A stretch of DNA of 64,000 nt, taken from positions 496,001 through 560,000 of the forward strand of contig DBFVEH010000021.1 of the NCBI GenBank assembly GCA_048526005.1, read 5' to 3'. The notes beneath the pieces are model-generated. The model had not been told where the DNA came from. It was given only the letters and a program-made list of their open reading frames with translations, and did no database searches. Shown piece by piece: positions 15,355 through 24,034 of this stretch. This stretch comes from QALR01 sp900552255. GTDB taxonomy: Bacteria; Bacillota; Clostridia; Oscillospirales; CAG-272. Positions within the stretch are counted from its first letter, which is position 1. Each line of letters begins with the position of its first letter. Position numbers and translations under genes: made by a program.

Positions 15355-15978
15355 ATGTCTTCCAAAAGCGATTCTTATTATTTCAATACCTTTGCGGAGT
15401 GTGCTTCTCTCGCCTGCGAGGCGGCGGAGGTGCTCCATTCCGTGCTCACGAAATTCAATTCCGAGGAAATCGACGACATCATGCGGGAGCTCCACGAGGT
15501 CGAGCACAAGGCAGACGAAAAAAAGCACGATATGCTTTCCGCCCTCTTAAAAGCCTTTATCACACCGATCGAACGCGACGATATCATGAACCTCAGCCAG
15601 GCGATCGACGATATCACCGATTCCGTCGAGGATGTCGTCATTCAGATCAATATGGATCAGGTCAAATCCATCCGTCCGGACAGCATCGAGTTTTCGGAGC
15701 TACTCATCCGCTGCTGCCAAAAGGTGAAGGAGCTGCTCGACGAGTTCCGCAATTTCAAGAAATCCAAAACCATCAAGGATATCATCATCGAAATCAACCG
15801 CCTTGAGGAAGAGGGCGACGCGCTTTATATCTCCGTAATGAAAAATCTTCATGCGACAAGCCGCGATCCCATCGAAATCATCGTATGGCGCGACATTTAC
15901 AAGGCGTTTGAGAATGTTTGCGACTACTGTGAGGATGTCGCCAATATCGTGGAGGGCATCGTAATCGGCAACCTATAA
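15355..15978 (+). CDS. DUF47/PhoU-like Pit accessory protein
   Basis: The 207-residue protein is all-helical with the DUF47 pattern ELHEVEHKADEKKHDML and LSQAIDDITDSVEDVV, related to PhoU. Such proteins are co-transcribed with PiT transporters and are thought to control them. GGAGGT lies 9 bp upstream of the ATG at 15355. It is 96 bp downstream of pit in the same direction with no terminator between, so they form an operon. Confidence 0.9.
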   Translation: MSSKSDSYYFNTFAECASLACEAAEVLHSVLTKFNSEEIDDIMRELHEVEHKADEKKHDMLSALLKAFITPIERDDIMNLSQAIDDITDSVEDVVIQINMDQVKSIRPDSIEFSELLIRCCQKVKELLDEFRNFKKSKTIKDIIIEINRLEEEGDALYISVMKNLHATSRDPIEIIVWRDIYKAFENVCDYCEDVANIVEGIVIGNL

Positions 15979-16010
15979 AAAATCCGTGCAAGGAAAGGAG
16001 CATACGCGAA

Positions 16011-17318
16011 TTGAAACCCCAATGGAACAAAAAATATACGACGATCGCGGTATATACCGCCATCGTTCTCATTCTCGGCGTTCTCTGCGTATTCTTTTTT
16101 CTGAAATTCGACCAAATCGGAGGAGCGATTTCCGGACTGTTCAAGATCTGCGCGCCGATCATTTACGGCGCCTTTATTGCCTATATCCTGAATCCCTTGA
16201 TGAAGGTCTACGAGGAAAAGGTCTTTCGCGGCGGAAAAAACGGCAGCGGCCTTTCGAGGACTGCTCGAAGGGTCCTCTCCGTCACCGCGACCATGCTCAC
16301 GTTTTTCATTTTCCTCGCTCTGTTCGTTTGGATGATCGCCCCGCAGCTCGCCGCAAGCATCAAGGATCTCGGCGCTAAGCTTCCCACTTATCTCGCCTCA
16401 TTGCAGGAGATCGCCGACTCCATCGCGGAAAACGGCGGTATTTTCGCCGAGGCGATCGATACGCTTTTAAAATATGTCAACGATTTTATCGACAGCTCCT
16501 ATGACCTGCTTTCGGAGCTGCTCCCCAAAGTGACGGAAAAGCTCCAGTCCGTCGCCTCAGCCGTTCTCGATATCGTGCTCGGCATCGTTTTCGCCGTTTA
16601 TTTTCTCTGTGCGAAGGAACGCATTTCTTCCCAATCCAAAAAAATCGCACGTGCGGTTTTCAGTGAGAAGCATTACAATTCAATAATCGAGGTCATCACG
16701 CTGACGGACAAAACTTTCGGCAGATATTTTACCGGCGCGATTCTCGATTCCATTCTCGTCGGCCTCGTATGCTTTATCATGATGCAGATTTTCGGTATGC
16801 CCTATTCTCCGCTGATCAGCGTTTTTGTCGGCGTCACCAACATCATTCCCTTTTTCGGACCGTTCATCGGCGCCGCACCGAGCGCGATAATTTTGTTTGT
16901 TTACAAGCCGATTTTGGCGGTATATTTTGTCATTATGATTTTGGTTATCCAGCAGATCGACGGCAACATCATCGCGCCGAGGATCCACGGCACCTCCACG
17001 GGGCTGGCGCCGGTATGGGTCATCGTTTCCATTACGATCATGTCCGGACTTTTCGGAATCGTCGGCATGTTCATCGGCGTCCCCGTATTTTCCGTCATCT
17101 ATGTTTTGGTGAAAAGAAAAATCGAGGCAAGGCTCGTCAAAAAGGAGCTGGCGGTCGATACGCTCTCCTATATGAGCGAGACCGACCGCAGACTCTACGA
17201 ACCGAAGCCGGACGACGGCAGAACTTTCAAGGAAAAGCTTTCGGATCTCTTCGGCAAGTTTCGCAATAAAGGCCAAAAAAAGCCCAAAGAGAAAAAAACA
17301 AAGGAAAAGAAGAAGTAA
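16011..17318 (+). CDS. AI-2E family transporter (TerC/PerM-like permease)
   Basis: The 435-residue protein starts with TTG at 16011 after GGAAAGGAG. It has about eight hydrophobic segments and the family pattern: an N-terminal helix pair, a middle amphipathic region (LAASIKDLGAKLPTYLASL), and GVTNIIPFFGPFIGAAPSA followed by QQIDGNIIAPRI. Family members include TqsA, which exports autoinducer 2, and Na+/H+ antiporters, so the substrate is unknown. The last 30 residues are a Lys-rich tail. It follows the phosphate genes by 32 bp. Confidence 0.88.
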   Translation: MKPQWNKKYTTIAVYTAIVLILGVLCVFFFLKFDQIGGAISGLFKICAPIIYGAFIAYILNPLMKVYEEKVFRGGKNGSGLSRTARRVLSVTATMLTFFIFLALFVWMIAPQLAASIKDLGAKLPTYLASLQEIADSIAENGGIFAEAIDTLLKYVNDFIDSSYDLLSELLPKVTEKLQSVASAVLDIVLGIVFAVYFLCAKERISSQSKKIARAVFSEKHYNSIIEVITLTDKTFGRYFTGAILDSILVGLVCFIMMQIFGMPYSPLISVFVGVTNIIPFFGPFIGAAPSAIILFVYKPILAVYFVIMILVIQQIDGNIIAPRIHGTSTGLAPVWVIVSITIMSGLFGIVGMFIGVPVFSVIYVLVKRKIEARLVKKELAVDTLSYMSETDRRLYEPKPDDGRTFKEKLSDLFGKFRNKGQKKPKEKKTKEKKK

Positions 17319-17381
17319 GCCGCTTTTCCGCAGGTTCTGATCTTTCTTTCCAAAAAAACTTTTAGAAATGACATTTTTTAT

Positions 17382-17450
17382 ATGCTCTAAGTGACTTCTC
17401 AAACCACGGTTTTCTCATGGTCAGCGAAGCGAACGCTTAGAGCATTTTTC
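17382..17450 (+). terminator. Long-loop terminator after the AI-2E gene
   Basis: ATGCTCTAAG (17382-17391) pairs with CTTAGAGCAT (17436-17445), followed by TTTT. The 44-nt insert has a small internal hairpin. The same hairpin may serve the convergent MerR gene. Confidence 0.6.
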
Positions 17451-17490
17451 ACATACCGTTTTCCTTATCGGAGCTCATCGGCATCAATGA

Positions 17491-17928
17491 TCACATATGT
17501 GAATTTTTATAAGCCTTTCGGATTTCCTCCGGCATATCCTCCGGCTCCATGCGGCTCAGGCGTTCCTCGTTTCCCGCTTTCATGGCTTGCTCATAATACC
17601 AGCATTTGAATTTTAACATATCCAGTACACGGTTCATCCGCTCCATTTCCAATTCCATAGCCGCTTTCTGCTTGACAAACAGCTCCAGCCTCTGCGGATA
17701 GGTCTCGCTTCCCTGTGCGCACCATTCCATGAAAAGCTTGATGTCTTTGATTTCCAAACCGGATTTTTTCAGGCATTCGATAACCCGTATGGCATCAAGC
17801 TCCTTTTCATCGAATCTGCGAATACCGGAAGTACGCTGCATACCGGGAAACAGGCCCTCTTTGTCATAATACCGCAGGGTGGAGACCGGCAAACCAAACA
17901 TTTCGGACACTTGACCAATCGTATACAT
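17491..17928 (-). CDS. MerR-family regulator (AdhR-like)
   Basis: The 145-residue protein starts MYTIGQVSEMFGLPVSTLRYYDKEG, the MerR winged-helix DNA-binding domain, followed by a coiled-coil dimerisation helix (RLELFVKQKAAMELEMERM). It has few cysteines in metal-site arrangement, which suits the AdhR/electrophile-sensing group rather than metal sensors. GGAG lies 9 bp before the ATG at 17928. It is divergent from an alcohol dehydrogenase with a MerR-type operator promoter between them, so it most likely controls that gene in response to aldehydes. Confidence 0.88.
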   Translation of the reverse strand: MYTIGQVSEMFGLPVSTLRYYDKEGLFPGMQRTSGIRRFDEKELDAIRVIECLKKSGLEIKDIKLFMEWCAQGSETYPQRLELFVKQKAAMELEMERMNRVLDMLKFKCWYYEQAMKAGNEERLSRMEPEDMPEEIRKAYKNSHM

Positions 17929-17970
17929 GCTTTTTTTCTCCAATTTTTTTAAAAATTTTGAAATATGGAC

Positions 17971-18001
17971 TTGACCTAAAGTTGGGTTTAGGTATTATAA
18001 T
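17971..18001 (+). promoter_or_regulatory. MerR-type promoter with operator in a 19-bp spacer
   Basis: TTGACC (17971-17976) and TATAAT (17996-18001) are 19 bp apart. The elongated spacer is filled by the inverted repeat ACCTAAA/TTTAGGT centred at about 17984. A 19-bp spacer with an internal dyad is the hallmark of promoters activated by MerR proteins, which twist the DNA. It drives the dehydrogenase gene. Confidence 0.88.
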
Positions 18002-18220
18002 CATTTTATCAAACAGGGACAGAAATGTCAAATGAGCCCCGGTAAATTCCGAAATACCTAAAAATCTTTTTATTATCAGTGCAAATTTAACAGAACAGAT
18101 CAATTTCGAGGACATAGCAGACGCCTTTTTGCCGGTACGGAGGAAGCTGCAAAAATAGAAGGGCTCCTGCATGACGAGAAGCTATGATATGAAAAAATCA
18201 ATTTATGGAGGATATAAATT

Positions 18221-19390
18221 ATGTTAGGAAATTTTGCTTACTGTAACCCGACAAAGCTCTATTTTGGGGAGGATTCGCTGAATGCTTTGAACACAGAATT
18301 GCCGAAGTATGGAAGCCGTGTGGTTTTGATTTACGGCGGCGGTTCCATTAAGAAAAATGGAATTTATGATGCAGTGACGGAGATTTTGAAAAAGAACGGA
18401 AAAAATGTCGCGGAAATCTCCGGTGTCATGCCCAATCCAACGCTTGCCAAGCTGTATGAAGGGATTGAAATCGCAAGAAATCACAAGGCCGATCTGCTTC
18501 TGGCCGTGGGCGGCGGCTCTGTATGCGATTACGCAAAAGCGGTATCGGTATCGGTGAACTGTCAGGATGACCCATGGGAAAAATATTATCTGCGGTTTGA
18601 GGAACCGGACTGCAAGCCGATCCCCGTGGGCTGCGTCCTGACAATGGTAGGTACCGGCTCCGAAATGAACGCCGGCGCGGTCATCACCAATCAGGAAACC
18701 AAGCAGAAGATCGGCCACGTCTTTGCAAGTGAAGATGTCATGCCGAGGTTTTCCATCCTGAACCCCAAATTTACGCTGACGCTGCCGCATTATCAGATGG
18801 TAGCCGGTATCTATGACATCTTCAATCATATTTGCGAGCAGTATTTTTCCGGCGAAGACGATAATACCAGCGATTATATCAGCGAGGGGTTAATGCGTTC
18901 CCTGCTTCATTCTAGCCGCATCGCAAACAGGGACCCGCAGAATTACGAGGCGAGAAGCAACATCATGTGGACGGCCACATGGGCGCTGAATACGCTCGTT
19001 TCCAGAGGCAAGGCGACAGACTGGATGGTACACATGCTGGGGCAGGCGGTCGGCGGATATACCAACGCCACGCACGGAATGACGCTTTCGGCTGTTTCGC
19101 TGCCCTATTACCGCTATATCATGCCGTATGGTCTTGCCAAATTCAAACGCTTCGCGATCCATGTATGGGGCATAAACCCGGAAGGAAAAAGCGACCGACA
19201 AATCGCGGAGGAGGGACTTTCTGCAATGGAAAGCTGGATGAATGAGCTGGGACTCGTTATGAATATCACAGAGCTTGGCGCTGCCGAAGATATGATAGAG
19301 GGGATCGCAGATGTGACCGCCGTACTGCCGGGCGGCTACAAGCTTCTCCGGCGCGAAGAAATTATTCGCATTTTGAAAGAAAGCTTGTAA
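18221..19390 (+). CDS. Iron-containing alcohol dehydrogenase (YqhD/BdhA-like)
   Basis: The 389-residue protein has the group III dehydrogenase pattern: nucleotide-binding GGGSIKKNG and GGGSVCDYAKA, then metal-ligand regions GIYDIFNHICEQ (Asp, His) and DWMVHMLGQAVGGYTNATHG (two His). It reduces aldehydes to alcohols with NAD(P)H, typical of BdhA and YqhD. GGAGG lies before the ATG at 18221. Its MerR-type promoter is 220 bp upstream, with a long leader. Control by the divergent MerR gene suggests an aldehyde-detoxification role. Confidence 0.92.
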   Translation: MLGNFAYCNPTKLYFGEDSLNALNTELPKYGSRVVLIYGGGSIKKNGIYDAVTEILKKNGKNVAEISGVMPNPTLAKLYEGIEIARNHKADLLLAVGGGSVCDYAKAVSVSVNCQDDPWEKYYLRFEEPDCKPIPVGCVLTMVGTGSEMNAGAVITNQETKQKIGHVFASEDVMPRFSILNPKFTLTLPHYQMVAGIYDIFNHICEQYFSGEDDNTSDYISEGLMRSLLHSSRIANRDPQNYEARSNIMWTATWALNTLVSRGKATDWMVHMLGQAVGGYTNATHGMTLSAVSLPYYRYIMPYGLAKFKRFAIHVWGINPEGKSDRQIAEEGLSAMESWMNELGLVMNITELGAAEDMIEGIADVTAVLPGGYKLLRREEIIRILKESL

Positions 19391-19448
19391 TAAAAAACCG
19401 TCGAAATGTGTGATGTTCTTATCGGAGAAATCACCATAAAGATAAATT

Positions 19449-19481
19449 CCCACAGACCAATCAAGCGGTTTGTGGGAACTT
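19449..19481 (+). terminator. Terminator of the alcohol dehydrogenase gene
   Basis: CCCACAGACC (19449-19458) pairs with GGTTTGTGGG (19467-19476) across an 8-nt loop, followed by a weak T-run. Confidence 0.6.
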
Positions 19482-19496
19482 TGTTTCAATAGGCAG

Positions 19497-19598
19497 AAAA
19501 AAAGGATCGCAGCAAGCCTTCTCCAGTGGGAGAAGGCTTCTGTGTATTTATCGCAAGTTTCGCCCTTGTATTACAAAAGGCATCGGGCAAATCCCGCA
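19497..19598 (-). ncRNA. Candidate small structured RNA
   Basis: On the minus strand a promoter TTGATT (19626-19631), 16 bp, TATAAT (19604-19609) is followed by about 100 nt of hairpin-rich sequence. This includes GCGGGATTTGCCCG and an 11-bp perfect stem AAGCCTTCTCC/GGAGAAGGCTT (19514-19539), and ends in seven T residues (19497-19503). No ORF of note lies in it. It matches no RNA family I recognise. It occupies most of the gap between the dehydrogenase and the Mn riboswitch. A further hairpin, AAACCGCAGA/TCTGCGGTTT, overlaps the promoter. Confidence 0.35.
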
Positions 19599-19762
19599 CC
19601 CCTATTATAACATAAAACCGCAGAAAATCAATCTGCGGTTTCTGTATTTTGTGATTCCTCCATTAAGGACAATAGACAAAAATCGGCAGGGATTTTTTGT
19701 TTTATGACATCAATCCAATACAAACAATTTTGAAACATAAGTAAATTTTATGAGTTTTCCTC

Positions 19763-19791
19763 TTGACAGCCTCCTGCGGAAATGATAAAAT
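19763..19791 (+). promoter_or_regulatory. Promoter of the riboswitch-controlled ATPase
   Basis: TTGACA (19763-19768), 17 bp, TAAAAT (19786-19791), immediately before the riboswitch. Confidence 0.85.
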
Positions 19792-19800
19792 AGAAAACGC

Positions 19801-19924
19801 ATAAGGGAGTAATCGACGCATGTCGTAATAAAGTCAACACCTTGAGTCGGGAGCACTTTCCTCCCGCTCTGGCTTTATTTGAAACGATGAGACTTATCTG
19901 TGACCGGCAGATAAGTCCTTTTTG
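19801..19924 (+). promoter_or_regulatory. yybP-ykoY (Mn2+) riboswitch with terminator
   Basis: The leader contains the class features: AAGGGAGTAATCGACGCATG with GTCAACA, a variable GC-rich hairpin (CGGGAG/CTCCCG) and a 3' part GAAACGATGAGACTTA. A terminator follows, with GACTTATCTG (19891-19900) pairing CAGATAAGTC (19908-19917) and then CTTTTT. The terminator's 5' arm overlaps the aptamer's 3' end, so Mn2+ binding should free the downstream gene. This RNA class is known to sense Mn2+ and often precedes cation ATPases. Confidence 0.8.
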
Positions 19925-19989
19925 ATTATTAGGGATAGAATCAGGAAGGATCTGCCGTCAAAAATCAATCTCAAAGGAGTAGTTTTCAA

Positions 19990-22677
19990 ATGAAAGAGTA
20001 TCTGAAAAGCTCGGCCGACGTGATGGCTGGGCTCTCCACCTCCCCCGACGGACTGACGGAAGCCGATGCGCAAGCAAGACTTGCGCAAAACGGTAAGAAC
20101 AAGCTTGTCGAGGGCAAGAAGGAATCTCTTCTGCATCGGTTTTTCAAGCAGCTTGCGGAGCCCATGACGATCATTCTGATCGTCGCCGCCGTGATCTCTG
20201 GCATTATGGCGGTCATGGAAAATGAGTTCCCTGCGGATGTCATCATCATCATGGCAGTCGTCGTCATCAACGCGGTGCTCGGTGTGGTCCAGGAAAGCAA
20301 AGCGGAAAAGGCGATCGAAGCCCTCCAAGAAATCGCCGCCGCGACCTCCAAGGTCATCCGCGGCGGACATCAGATGACCGTGAAAAGCGAGGAGCTCGTC
20401 ACGGGGGATATCATCGTTCTCGAAGCGGGAGACGCGGTCCCTGCGGATGCGCGCATCATCGAATGTGCAAGCATGAAAATCGAGGAAGCGGCGCTGACGG
20501 GCGAATCCGTGCCGGTCACCAAAACCGATAAGGCGCTTGCCGCCGGACAAAACGGCGACGTCGCGCTCGGCGATCGGAAAAATATGGTGTTCATGGGTAG
20601 TACCGTCGTTTACGGCCGCGGAAAAGCGGTCGTGACGGCAACCGGCATGGATACCGAAATGGGCAAAATCGCCGATGCGCTCGCAAAGGCGGAGGAAGGC
20701 AAGACGCCGCTCCAACAGAAGCTCGGACAGCTCAGTAAAATCCTCACGTATCTCGTTGTCGGCATCTGCGTCGTCATCTTCGCTATCAATCTCATCCGTT
20801 CTCTCGCCGTCGGCGACGGACTTTCCGTCGATATCGTTTTGGATACGTTTATGGTCGCCGTCTCCCTCGCAGTCGCCGCCATACCGGAGGGACTTGCGAC
20901 GGTCGTCACGATCGTGCTCTCCATCGGCGTCACCAACATGTCGAAGCGCAACGCGATCATCCGCAAGCTGACCGCGGTCGAAACGCTCGGATGTACGCAG
21001 ATCATCTGCTCCGACAAGACCGGCACGCTGACGCAAAATAAAATGACGGTCGTCGATCATTTCGGCGACAACGAAAATCTGCTTGCCACCGCGATGTCGC
21101 TCTGCTCCGACGCAGAGCTTGATACGGAAGCGGGCGAAGCGGTCGGAGAGCCGACCGAATGTGCGCTTGTCAATTACGCAGCAAAGCTCGGACTTGACAA
21201 AAATACGCAAAAGACGGAATTTGCGAGAATCGGAGAGGTGCCCTTCGATTCCATGCGGAAAATGATGTCCACCGTTCATAAAACGGGAAATGGCGGCATC
21301 ATACAGTTCACCAAAGGAGCGCCGGATGAAATTCTGAAGCGCTGCACCAAGGTGCTTGTGAACGGCGCGGCCGTCCCGCTGACACCGGAGCTTCGCGCCG
21401 AGATTCTCGCCTCCAACAAGGCGATGGCGGATAAGGCGCTGCGCGTACTCGCCGCCGCGATGAAAAAGCTGACGGATGCCCCTTCCGTCTATGAATCGGA
21501 AGCGATCGAAAACGATCTTTGCTTCATCGGACTCTGCGGTATGATCGATCCCGTCCGTCCTGAGGTAAAGCCCGCCATCGACGAATGTCGCTCGGCCGGC
21601 ATCCGCCCCATCATGATCACCGGAGACCACAAGGACACCGCCGTCGCAATCGCCATGCAGCTCGGCATCATCCAAAACGCGGAGGAAGCGATTACCGGTG
21701 CGGAGCTTGATAAAATCTCTGATGAGGATTTCGAATCCGCCGTCGAAAAATATTCCGTTTACGCGCGCGTTCAGCCGGAGCATAAGACCCGCATCGTCAA
21801 TGCATGGCGTAAAAAAGGCAAGGTCACTGCGATGACGGGCGACGGCGTCAACGACGCGCCTTCCATCAAAAATGCCGATATCGGCGTCGGCATGGGTATC
21901 ACAGGAACCGATGTCACCAAGAATGTCGCCGATATGATTCTGACGGACGACAACTTTGCCACCATCGTTTCGGCTGTCGGCGAAGGTAGACGGATTTATG
22001 ACAACATCCGCAAGGCGATCCAGTTCCTGCTCGCCTCCAATCTGTCGGAGGTTCTCTCGATTTTTCTCGCGACGCTGTTCGGCTTCTCCATCTTCCAGCC
22101 GGTGCATCTGCTGTGGATCAACCTGATCACCGACTGCTTCCCCGCTTTGGCGCTTGGCATGGAAAAGCCGGAAGCGGACATCATGCAGCGTTCTCCGCGA
22201 GATTCAAAAGAGGGCGTTTTTGCGGGCGGTATGGGCTTTGCCATCGCCTATCAGGGACTTCTTGTGACGCTTATCACGCTCGCCTCCTATTTCATCGGCA
22301 AATATGTGCTGTTTGAACAGCATGCGGCGGCAGGCGTTGCGCTGGACTATGACGCCGCGGGACTCGGCACCTCCATGGCGTTCCTCACGCTCTCGATGGC
22401 GGAGATCTGTCATTCGTTCAATATGCGCTCGCTCCACGGCTCCATTTTCAAAATGAAAAAGCAAAACCTGTGGCTTTGGGGAGCCGCCGCGCTCTCTCTT
22501 ATCCTGACGACCGTCGTCATCGAGGTTCCGTTCCTCGCGAATGCGTTCGACCTTGCAAGACTTGACCTTGTGGAATATGCCGTCGCGCTCGGACTTGCGA
22601 TCTCGATCATTCCGATCGTGGAAATCATCAAGATTTTCACCCGCATGAACGACAAAAAACGCGCGCAGAAAAAATAA
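19990..22677 (+). CDS. P-type cation ATPase, Ca2+/Mn2+ type (P2A)
   Basis: The 895-residue protein has the complete P-type ATPase set: LTGES (Thr170), PEGLATVV in transmembrane helix 4, SDKTGTLTQNKM with the phosphorylated Asp342, and MTGDGVNDAP near 616. Ten membrane helices and a SERCA/PMCA-like layout place it in subfamily 2A. AAAGGAG precedes the ATG. Control by a Mn2+ riboswitch points to Mn2+ export as the main job, with Ca2+ also possible. A strong terminator follows, so it is monocistronic. Confidence 0.93.
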   Translation: MKEYLKSSADVMAGLSTSPDGLTEADAQARLAQNGKNKLVEGKKESLLHRFFKQLAEPMTIILIVAAVISGIMAVMENEFPADVIIIMAVVVINAVLGVVQESKAEKAIEALQEIAAATSKVIRGGHQMTVKSEELVTGDIIVLEAGDAVPADARIIECASMKIEEAALTGESVPVTKTDKALAAGQNGDVALGDRKNMVFMGSTVVYGRGKAVVTATGMDTEMGKIADALAKAEEGKTPLQQKLGQLSKILTYLVVGICVVIFAINLIRSLAVGDGLSVDIVLDTFMVAVSLAVAAIPEGLATVVTIVLSIGVTNMSKRNAIIRKLTAVETLGCTQIICSDKTGTLTQNKMTVVDHFGDNENLLATAMSLCSDAELDTEAGEAVGEPTECALVNYAAKLGLDKNTQKTEFARIGEVPFDSMRKMMSTVHKTGNGGIIQFTKGAPDEILKRCTKVLVNGAAVPLTPELRAEILASNKAMADKALRVLAAAMKKLTDAPSVYESEAIENDLCFIGLCGMIDPVRPEVKPAIDECRSAGIRPIMITGDHKDTAVAIAMQLGIIQNAEEAITGAELDKISDEDFESAVEKYSVYARVQPEHKTRIVNAWRKKGKVTAMTGDGVNDAPSIKNADIGVGMGITGTDVTKNVADMILTDDNFATIVSAVGEGRRIYDNIRKAIQFLLASNLSEVLSIFLATLFGFSIFQPVHLLWINLITDCFPALALGMEKPEADIMQRSPRDSKEGVFAGGMGFAIAYQGLLVTLITLASYFIGKYVLFEQHAAAGVALDYDAAGLGTSMAFLTLSMAEICHSFNMRSLHGSIFKMKKQNLWLWGAAALSLILTTVVIEVPFLANAFDLARLDLVEYAVALGLAISIIPIVEIIKIFTRMNDKKRAQKK

Positions 22678-22693
22678 AATCCAAAAAGAAAAA

Positions 22694-22715
22694 GAGCGTC
22701 CTCGGACGCTCTTTT
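22694..22715 (+). terminator. Intrinsic terminator
   Basis: GAGCGTCC/GGACGCTC with a 2-nt loop followed by TTTT, just after the ATPase gene. Confidence 0.9.
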
Positions 22716-22798
22716 GCCATTTATACGCCATCATGAACGGTATCCGCCCTGCGATAAACGTAAATCTTCCTATTTTTCTGCATTTTTACCGTATTTAT

Positions 22799-22827
22799 TT
22801 GCTTTTTCGAAGATTTCGTGCTATAAT
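22799..22827 (+). promoter_or_regulatory. Promoter of the methyltransferase-galT operon
   Basis: TTGCTT (22799-22804), 17 bp, TATAAT (22822-22827), about 30 bp before the start codon. Confidence 0.65.
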
Positions 22828-22858
22828 ATAATAATTCATATGAGAAAAAGAGGTGCCT

Positions 22859-24034
22859 ATGACCTTACAGCTTGTCGCCACCTGTCTCTTCGGACTGGAA
22901 CACCTGCTAGGCGAAGAAATCGACGCGCTCGGCTACAAACGGCTTTCCACCATTGACGGCAGAGTCGTTTTTGAGGGAGATGAAGCCGCCGTCGCGCGCG
23001 CGAATCTGTGGCTTCGCACGGCGGAGCGTGTTTATATCCTCGTCGGCAGCTTCCACGCCGCCTCGTTCACCGAGCTTTTCGACGGTACGGCATCGCTCCC
23101 ATGGGAGGCTTTCATTCCGAAAAACGGCGCGTTTCCCGTCAAGGGACATTCCGTCAAAAGCGCGCTTTTCAGCATCCCGGACTGTCAAAAAATCGTCAAA
23201 AAAGCCGCAGCGACAAGGCTTTCCGGCGCTTATCACACCGCTTGGCTCCCCGAGACCGCGGAAAAATATCAGATCGAGTTTTTTATTCTGAAAGATGAAG
23301 CGAGCCTCATGATCGACACCTCCGGCACGGCGCTCCACAAGCGCGGATACCGCCCGCAAAGCGTTCCGGCACCGCTGCGCGAGACGCTCGCCGCCGCGAT
23401 GGTGAAGCTCTCGCGTCCCCGCGAGGGAGTGCTGCTTCACGATCCATTCTGCGGCTCCGCCACCATTCCGATCGAGGCGGCGATGCTGATGACCAATACC
23501 GCGCCGGGACTTTCACGCCGCTTTGCCGCGGAGGCCTTCGCGTTCCTGCCGGAATCCGTTTGGATGGCAGCGCGCGAAGAGGCAAACATTCTTCGGAGAA
23601 GCGACACAAGTTTCGAGGCTTACGCCTCCGATATCGATCCCGACGCTGTCAAAAATGCAAAGCTGTGCGCAAAAAATGCCGGCATGGCAAATCACATTCG
23701 GGTATATGAAGCCGACGCGCTTTCCATCACGACGGGCGGCAGGCGCGGGACAGTCGTCTGCAATCCGCCTTACGGCGAGCGGCTCGGCACGATTAAAGAA
23801 GCGGAAGCGCTGTACCGGCAAATGGGACGGCATTTCGCTTCGCTCGACGCATGGCAGATTTACGTGCTGACCTCACACGAGGGCTTCGAGAGACTCTACG
23901 GCAGAAAAGCGGACAAAGTGCGCAAGCTTTACAACGGCATGCTTCCCTGCTATTTCTATCAGTTTTTCAAAAAACAGAATCCCAATCCACCGACACAAGG
24001 CGCGGAATCCATAAAACGCGGAGGCACCAAATGA
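22859..24034 (+). CDS. THUMP-domain RNA methyltransferase (RlmL-like)
   Basis: The 391-residue protein begins with a THUMP-type RNA-binding region (LVATCLFGLEHLLGEEI, then NLWLRTAERVYILVGSF) and continues with a Rossmann methyltransferase domain: LLHDPFCGSATIPIEAAM as the SAM motif and the catalytic VVCNPPYGERLG. This architecture is seen in the 23S rRNA N2-guanine enzyme RlmL and its Firmicutes homologues. AGAGGTG precedes the ATG at 22859. The stop overlaps the galT start by 4 bp (ATGA). Confidence 0.88.
   Translation: MTLQLVATCLFGLEHLLGEEIDALGYKRLSTIDGRVVFEGDEAAVARANLWLRTAERVYILVGSFHAASFTELFDGTASLPWEAFIPKNGAFPVKGHSVKSALFSIPDCQKIVKKAAATRLSGAYHTAWLPETAEKYQIEFFILKDEASLMIDTSGTALHKRGYRPQSVPAPLRETLAAAMVKLSRPREGVLLHDPFCGSATIPIEAAMLMTNTAPGLSRRFAAEAFAFLPESVWMAAREEANILRRSDTSFEAYASDIDPDAVKNAKLCAKNAGMANHIRVYEADALSITTGGRRGTVVCNPPYGERLGTIKEAEALYRQMGRHFASLDAWQIYVLTSHEGFERLYGRKADKVRKLYNGMLPCYFYQFFKKQNPNPPTQGAESIKRGGTK

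Noticed and set aside
19894..22107. A very long open frame on the strand opposite the P-type ATPase (about 737 codons), and similar long frames opposite galT, the Gfo/Idh and hisB/hisA genes
   Set aside because: They are antisense shadows. The real genes have motifs, ribosome binding sites and proper length, while these have Arg/His/Asp-rich compositions typical of mirror frames in G+C-richer codon usage.
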